A stretch of 64,000 nt of DNA from Confluentibacter flavum (GTDB lineage Bacteria > Bacteroidota > Bacteroidia > Flavobacteriales > Flavobacteriaceae): positions 1 to 64,000 of the forward strand of contig NZ_PJEO01000043.1 in assembly GCF_002843175.1 (NCBI RefSeq), in the 5' to 3' direction. The notes under the pieces were generated by a model. That model had not been told where the DNA came from. It worked only from the letters and a program-made list of their open reading frames with translations, and ran no database searches. The position numbers were made by a program, and so were the translations under genes. Below are positions 59,294 through 64,000 of this stretch, piece by piece (the stretch's first letter is position 1; each line of letters begins with the position of its first letter).

Positions 59294-61081
59294 TTAATTA
59301 GTGAAATTAATAAGTTGCCTTCTGTAAGCTGTCAACAGTTTGGATTTTGAAATAAACCCAACATACACATCGCCTTTTACAACTGGTAAATTCCATGCAC
59401 TACTATCTTGAAATTTTTTCATAATATCGGTCATCTTGTCTTTATCCATATCAATAATTTCTGGTGCTGGTTGCATAATTTCATGGGCTCGTACTTCCGA
59501 ATATAAATCTTGATCGAACATAATCGGTCTTAAATCATCCAAAAGAATAATACCCACTAATTCCTTAGTTTTAGCATCAATAACTGGAAATATATTTCTG
59601 TTGGATTTAATGACAGCTGTATGGACTATTTCTCCTAAGTTCATGTTGGATGTAATACTCACAAAATTAGTTTCTATAACTTTTTCAATATCCATGAACG
59701 ATAATACCGCATGATCTTTATCATGTGTTATTAATTCGCCCTTTCTACCAAGTTCCATATTATAAACAGAATGCGGACTGAAATATTTTGTAATAATAAA
59801 CGAAATAGTAGCCGTTAACATTAAAGGAATGAACAACTCGTAGCCACTGGTAAGCTCTGCAATTAAGAAGATTGCCGTTAATGGTGCATGTAAAACGCCC
59901 GCTAATAAACCAGCCATACCCACCAATGTAAAATTACTTTCGGAAACTGGAGTATTTACAAAACCACTGTAATTAATTATTTTAGCAATACAGTTACCCA
60001 TAATGCTTCCCATAAAAAGTGTTGGTGCAAAAATTCCCCCAACACCCCCAGCTCCAAAAGTGAGGCAACTGGCTATAATTTTAAAGAAAACCAACCCGGC
60101 CAAAAGGGCAACAACAACCCATATATTGGTTAAATCCATTTGCAAAAAGTTATTTTCTAGGGCCTTCTCTGGATTTCCAGCTATTAAATTATTGATAACT
60201 TCAAAACCTTCCCCATAAAGCGGTGGTATAAAAAATATCAAAATACCTAAAAGTACTCCTCCAATAACCAATCGATTAATGGGTGATTTTATTTTTTCGA
60301 AAAACTTATTAATCCGGTCATAAACCACTGCAAAATAAATGGATGTAAATGCCGCAGCAACACCCAAAACAGCATAAAAAGGTGCATCTTGAATGATGAA
60401 CTTATCTTCAATTTTAAAAGGCAACAAGATATCATCACCAAAGAAAAAATAAGAAGTTAATATGGCTGAAAGCGACGCCAACAATAATGGCAACATGGAT
60501 GCTATGGTTAAATCTAAACTAAAGACTTCAATAGCAAAAACAATAGCGGCAATAGGTGCTTTAAAAATAGAAGACATGGCGCCTGCAGCAGCACAACCTA
60601 TTAATAAATTCCTAGTGGTTTGGTTCATGTGAAACATTCTGGAAATGTTTGATCCAATAGCTGCACCTGTAGCAACCGTTGGTCCTTCCAGACCCACAGA
60701 ACCACCAAAACCAACGGTAAGTGGCGCTGTTAAAATAGAACCAAACATTTGGTATTGTTTCATAATCCCTTTACGTTTGGAAATAGCATATAGGGTTGAT
60801 GGAATACCATGGCTGACTTTGTTCCTTATTATATATTTCATAATAAGATAAACAATGGTTAGCCCTAGAATGGGGAATAAAAAATAAAAGGCATGATGGT
60901 AATATTTTACCAAATTTCCTTCTAAAACATGCTGAAAAAAGTGGGTTAAATTTTTTAATACAACGGCGCCTACCCCTGAAGTAAATCCAACAACAATACT
61001 TAAAATATATACAAACTGCTTGTGAGAGATGTGTTTTGCTCTCCAGATAAGTATTTGTTTTAAAATGGTTTGGCTTGGCAT
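59294..61081 (-). CDS. ClC-family chloride channel/antiporter with CBS pair
   Basis: The start is set at the ATG 61079-61081 (MPSQTILKQILIW), giving 595 residues, because an ATG nine codons earlier lies inside the aspS terminator hairpin. It has the ClC motifs GFGGSVGLEGPTVATGAAIGS (gating Glu), GCAAAGAMSSIFKAPIAAIVFAIE and GAGGVGGIFAPTLFMGS, then two CBS domains (from about 455). The gating Glu suggests Cl-/H+ exchange. The CBS pair may sense adenine nucleotides. Confidence 0.93.
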   Translation of the reverse strand: MPSQTILKQILIWRAKHISHKQFVYILSIVVGFTSGVGAVVLKNLTHFFQHVLEGNLVKYYHHAFYFLFPILGLTIVYLIMKYIIRNKVSHGIPSTLYAISKRKGIMKQYQMFGSILTAPLTVGFGGSVGLEGPTVATGAAIGSNISRMFHMNQTTRNLLIGCAAAGAMSSIFKAPIAAIVFAIEVFSLDLTIASMLPLLLASLSAILTSYFFFGDDILLPFKIEDKFIIQDAPFYAVLGVAAAFTSIYFAVVYDRINKFFEKIKSPINRLVIGGVLLGILIFFIPPLYGEGFEVINNLIAGNPEKALENNFLQMDLTNIWVVVALLAGLVFFKIIASCLTFGAGGVGGIFAPTLFMGSIMGNCIAKIINYSGFVNTPVSESNFTLVGMAGLLAGVLHAPLTAIFLIAELTSGYELFIPLMLTATISFIITKYFSPHSVYNMELGRKGELITHDKDHAVLSFMDIEKVIETNFVSITSNMNLGEIVHTAVIKSNRNIFPVIDAKTKELVGIILLDDLRPIMFDQDLYSEVRAHEIMQPAPEIIDMDKDKMTDIMKKFQDSSAWNLPVVKGDVYVGFISKSKLLTAYRRQLINFTN

Positions 61082-61094
61082 AATTAAATCTACT

Positions 61095-61119
61095 AAAAAA
61101 TCCTGCATGATGCAGGATT
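61095..61119 (-). terminator. Intrinsic terminator of aspS
   Basis: On the minus strand AATCCTGCAT-C-ATGCAGGATT, a 10-bp perfect stem with a one-base loop, is followed by a T run. It lies directly after the aspS stop. Confidence 0.8.
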
Positions 61120-61123
61120 AATT

Positions 61124-62884
61124 TTATTTTAAATTAAGTTTTAAGCTCAATTCTTCTAATTGCTTATCATCTATCGGTGCCGGTGCATCAATCATCACAT
61201 CACGACCATTATTGTTTTTTGGGAATGCAATAAAATCTCGAATGGTTTCTTGTCCGCCTAAAATAGCCACCAATCTGTCCAATCCAAAGGCCAAACCGCC
61301 GTGTGGTGGTGCACCATATTGAAAGGCATCCATTAAAAACCCGAACTGTGATTTGGCTTCTTCAGGAGTAAACCCTAAATAATCAAACATTAAGGCTTGA
61401 GTTTTTTTATCGTGAATACGAATAGAACCACCGCCTATTTCATTTCCGTTAAGCACCAAATCGTAGGCATTTGCTTTTACATCGCCAGGATTCGTTTTTA
61501 ACAATTCCAATTGCCCTGGTTTAGGTGATGTAAACGGATGGTGCATGGCGTGGTAACGTTTGGTATCTTCATCCCATTCCAATAAAGGAAAATCCAACAC
61601 CCAAAGGGGTGCAAACTCGTTTGGTTTACGTAAGCCTAAACGTTCTGCCAATTCCATTCTTAAGGCTGAAAGTTGTGTTCTGGTTTTATTGGTTTCTCCA
61701 GCAAGAATGAGTATTAAATCACCTGGTTTAGAATGACATTTTTCCGCCCAAGTTTTTAAAACAGCTTCGTCAAAGAATTTATCTACTGAAGATTTGAGTG
61801 TGCCATCTTCATTATATCTCACATAAATTAAACCATTTGCTCCAATTTGAGGACGTTTTACCCAATCTGTTAATTCGTCCAATTGCTTCCGAGTGTAGGA
61901 AGCGCAATTTTCAACGTTTATAGCCAGCACAATTTCTGAATTGTCAAAAACAGGAAACCCTTTTGGTTCAAATGTTCCAGCTTCGGGAGATAAAGGACAA
62001 AACTGCATTCCAAAACGAATGTCTGGTTTATCATTTCCATACAAACGCATCGCATCATCGTACAGCATCCTTGGAAATTCCTTAACCTCAACACCGTTAA
62101 CTTCTTTAAGTAAATAGCGGGTTAAACCTTCAAAAACATTTAAAATATCTTCTTGCTCCACAAACGCCATTTCACAATCTATTTGTGTGAATTCTGGTTG
62201 TCTGTCAGCACGTAAATCTTCATCCCTAAAACATTTTACAATTTGAAAATATTTATCCATGCCACCAACCATCAACAATTGTTTAAAGGTTTGTGGAGAC
62301 TGCGGCAATGCATAAAACTGCCCTGCATTCATTCTACTTGGCACCACAAAATCACGTGCGCCTTCTGGCGTTGATTTTATTAAATAAGGTGTTTCCACCT
62401 CAATAAAACCTTCATTAGATAAATATTTACGAACCTCTTGAGCCACTTTATGCCTAAAAATCAAACTGTTTTTTACTGGATTACGGCGAATATCCAAATA
62501 GCGATATTTCATTCGCAATTCTTCGCCACCATCGGTTTTGTCTTCAATGGTAAAAGGTGGCAATAAAGCCTCATTCAAAATAGTCAATTCTGAAACCAAT
62601 ATTTCAATGGCACCCGTTGGCATATTTGGGTTTTTTGAAGTACGTTCAATAACGGTTCCTTTCACTTGGATAACAAACTCGCGCCCTAAATTTTGGGCTT
62701 GCTCCATCATTTGTTTAGATGTACGTTCTTCATCAAATACCAATTGGGTAATGCCGTAACGATCGCGTAAATCTACCCAGACAATAAAACCTTTGTCCCT
62801 TGATTTTTGAACCCACCCTGAAAGTATCACGGTTTCATTAATATTTTCAGTTCTTAATTCGCCACAATTATGACTTCTGTACAT
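61124..62884 (-). CDS. aspS: Aspartyl-tRNA synthetase
   Basis: Start at the ATG 62882-62884 ([11 protein letters not shown]), 586 residues, the usual start for bacterial AspRS. It has the OB-fold anticodon domain (1-110), class II motif 2 ([18 protein letters not shown]), the bacterial GAD insertion (about 290-420), and motif 3 ([26 protein letters not shown]). It charges tRNA-Asp. It has terminators on both sides and is transcribed alone. Confidence 0.97.
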   Translation of the reverse strand: MYRSHNCGELRTENINETVILSGWVQKSRDKGFIVWVDLRDRYGITQLVFDEERTSKQMMEQAQNLGREFVIQVKGTVIERTSKNPNMPTGAIEILVSELTILNEALLPPFTIEDKTDGGEELRMKYRYLDIRRNPVKNSLIFRHKVAQEVRKYLSNEGFIEVETPYLIKSTPEGARDFVVPSRMNAGQFYALPQSPQTFKQLLMVGGMDKYFQIVKCFRDEDLRADRQPEFTQIDCEMAFVEQEDILNVFEGLTRYLLKEVNGVEVKEFPRMLYDDAMRLYGNDKPDIRFGMQFCPLSPEAGTFEPKGFPVFDNSEIVLAINVENCASYTRKQLDELTDWVKRPQIGANGLIYVRYNEDGTLKSSVDKFFDEAVLKTWAEKCHSKPGDLILILAGETNKTRTQLSALRMELAERLGLRKPNEFAPLWVLDFPLLEWDEDTKRYHAMHHPFTSPKPGQLELLKTNPGDVKANAYDLVLNGNEIGGGSIRIHDKKTQALMFDYLGFTPEEAKSQFGFLMDAFQYGAPPHGGLAFGLDRLVAILGGQETIRDFIAFPKNNNGRDVMIDAPAPIDDKQLEELSLKLNLK

Positions 62885-62932
62885 AGTTTGAAAATTGAAG
62901 TGCAAATTTAAGCAAGTTAAGTGATTATCAAA

Positions 62933-62960
62933 TAAAAAACCCTCAAACAATTTTGAGGGC
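62933..62960 (-). terminator. Intrinsic terminator of the RND pump gene
   Basis: On the minus strand CCCTCAAA/TTTGAGGG pairs, with a T run after it. It lies between the RND stop codon and the aspS start. Confidence 0.82.
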
Positions 62961-62987
62961 TTTACTATAAATCGAATTTGGGGATTA

Positions 62988-64000
62988 CTACATTTCTTGA
63001 ACTTTAACTTCCGTTGAACTTGTTTTACTTTTTAACCACATTTTAAATAAGGTTATTAAATAAAACAATATAGGCACAACAACGAGGGTTAAGAATGTCG
63101 CAATAAACAGTCCGTAAATAACCGTCCATGCCAAAGGGCCCCAGAAAATAACGTTATCACCACCAAAATAAATATGGGGATTAAACTCACTGAATAGGGT
63201 GAAAAAATTAATATTTAAACCAATCGCTAACGGAATTAACCCCAAAATGGTTGTAATGGCTGTTAACAATACCGGACGCAAACGTGCTTTACCTGCTGTG
63301 ACGATACAATCAAATAAATCGTTTGTTGTTAAATAATCATCGTCATCCAGACCCAGTTCATATTTTTTTCTGTCTATTAATAATTGTACATAGTCAAGCA
63401 GAACCACCCCATTATTTACTACAATACCAGCCAAGGATATAATACCCATCATGGTCATCATGATCACAAAAGGTGCTCCCGTGATTACAATGCCTCCAAA
63501 AACCCCAATAAGACTCAAGAAAACAGCCGTCATTATAATGGCAGGTTTTGATATGGAATTGAATTGGAAAATAAGGATAAAGAAAATCAATGCCAACCCT
63601 TTAAAGAAGGCGCTCATTAAAAAGGCCTGTTGTTTGTTTTGTTCTTCAATTTGTCCTGTGTAATCTATTTTAATAGTGCTTGGTAAATCTTCAAAATTCT
63701 TCATTTCGTTTTGGATTTGTTGTACCACTGCACCAGCATCTGTATAACCTGGAGATAATGCTGAATAAAGAGTTACCACACGCTTGGTGTCATTATGCTT
63801 AATGGCACTGTAGCCAGAGTTGTTGCTTTGGCTTGCTACTGTTGATACTGGTATTTCCCTAATTTGTCCCGATGCCATATCCCTGAATGTGATATTTTGA
63901 TTGAAAATGGCACTTTTATTATACCTGTTCTCTTCATTAAAACGCACATAAATATCATAATCTTCTCCCGCTTCCTTATAAACACCAGCTTTGGCCCCAA
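62988..64000 (-). CDS. RND efflux transporter permease, C-terminal part (cut by window edge)
   Basis: The frame is open to the right edge, so the gene continues outside; 337 C-terminal codons are visible. The sequence holds the end of the second periplasmic domain ([35 protein letters not shown]), the second set of membrane helices ([56 protein letters not shown]) and [25 protein letters not shown], as in AcrB/MdtB-type multidrug pumps. An unusual insert, [23 protein letters not shown], is found in Bacteroidota members. A membrane-fusion gene would be expected outside the window. Confidence 0.92.
   Translation of the reverse strand, partial: GAKAGVYKEAGEDYDIYVRFNEENRYNKSAIFNQNITFRDMASGQIREIPVSTVASQSNNSGYSAIKHNDTKRVVTLYSALSPGYTDAGAVVQQIQNEMKNFEDLPSTIKIDYTGQIEEQNKQQAFLMSAFFKGLALIFFILIFQFNSISKPAIIMTAVFLSLIGVFGGIVITGAPFVIMMTMMGIISLAGIVVNNGVVLLDYVQLLIDRKKYELGLDDDDYLTTNDLFDCIVTAGKARLRPVLLTAITTILGLIPLAIGLNINFFTLFSEFNPHIYFGGDNVIFWGPLAWTVIYGLFIATFLTLVVVPILFYLITLFKMWLKSKTSSTEVKVQEM

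Noticed and set aside
1-64000. CRISPR arrays, tRNA or rRNA genes, prophage or conjugative modules
   Set aside because: No regularly spaced repeats with unique spacers, no cloverleaf-type sequences, and no phage structural, integrase or conjugation genes were seen on either strand.

Overview
The window is a 64 kb stretch of AT-rich chromosome from a member of the Bacteroidota, most likely a marine-type Flavobacteriaceae. Signs are the gliding genes gldE and gldD next to mutY and ssb, a DUF3127 protein, ribosomal protein L21 with a C-terminal extension, several SusC-like TonB-dependent receptors, TAnnTTTG promoter elements, and no clear Shine-Dalgarno sites. No tRNA, rRNA or CRISPR array was seen. 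The left end is an IS982-family insertion sequence and the right end cuts an RND efflux gene.

Layout. 1-1029: insertion sequence whose right end supplies the stop codon of a GH2 glycosidase. 2.9-7.3 kb: aat, a DUF3127 protein, an orphan histidine kinase with a zinc-ribbon membrane protein, a HIT protein, greA and a small lipoprotein. 7.3-13.2 kb: a thiamin-type uptake locus. A TonB receptor is preceded by a clear TPP riboswitch, and upstream on the same strand lie arfB, a DUF4301 protein, a nicotinamide-riboside-kinase-like ATPase, a PnuC/PnuT-family permease and a YkoF/MTH1187-like thiamin-binding protein. 13.3-17.5 kb: GGGP synthase, phosphopantetheinyl transferase, ahcY, a Vsr-like nuclease and small proteins. 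17.6-21.5 kb: a beta-propeller phytase lipoprotein with its TonB receptor. 21.7-28.1 kb: rpmA-rplU, a 160-bp foldback element, gldD-gldE-ssb-mutY, HU and a 30-residue, very basic ribosomal-type peptide. 28.4-34.3 kb: RNase G with a long structured leader, two oxidoreductases, an OmpA lipoprotein and exonuclease III.

34.4-43.8 kb holds a 1136-residue envelope protein and a heavy-metal efflux operon in which the CzcA-type RND pump is fused to a TolC-like channel. 43.8-52.8 kb looks like a phosphate-starvation regulon: a PiT transporter with a PhoU-like tail, a MORN-like protein, a TonB receptor, a beta-helix lipoprotein and a small carboxypeptidase-regulatory-domain protein. Four upstream regions in this stretch carry TAACATT-type direct repeats with an exact 11-bp period, as expected for PhoB/PhoP boxes. 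53.0-64 kb: dGTPase, a RAYT transposase with REP palindromes and a duplicated 3' end, two exported proteins, dxs/tadA back to back, a ClC transporter, aspS and the truncated RND pump.

The two strongest system-level observations are the riboswitch-linked vitamin-uptake cluster, which joins thiamin-type and nicotinamide-riboside-type parts, and the candidate Pho regulon. Several flavobacterial repeat families recur between genes: CCTGC/GCAGG and CCCGA/TCGGG palindromes, REP elements, a foldback element and G-rich tracts.
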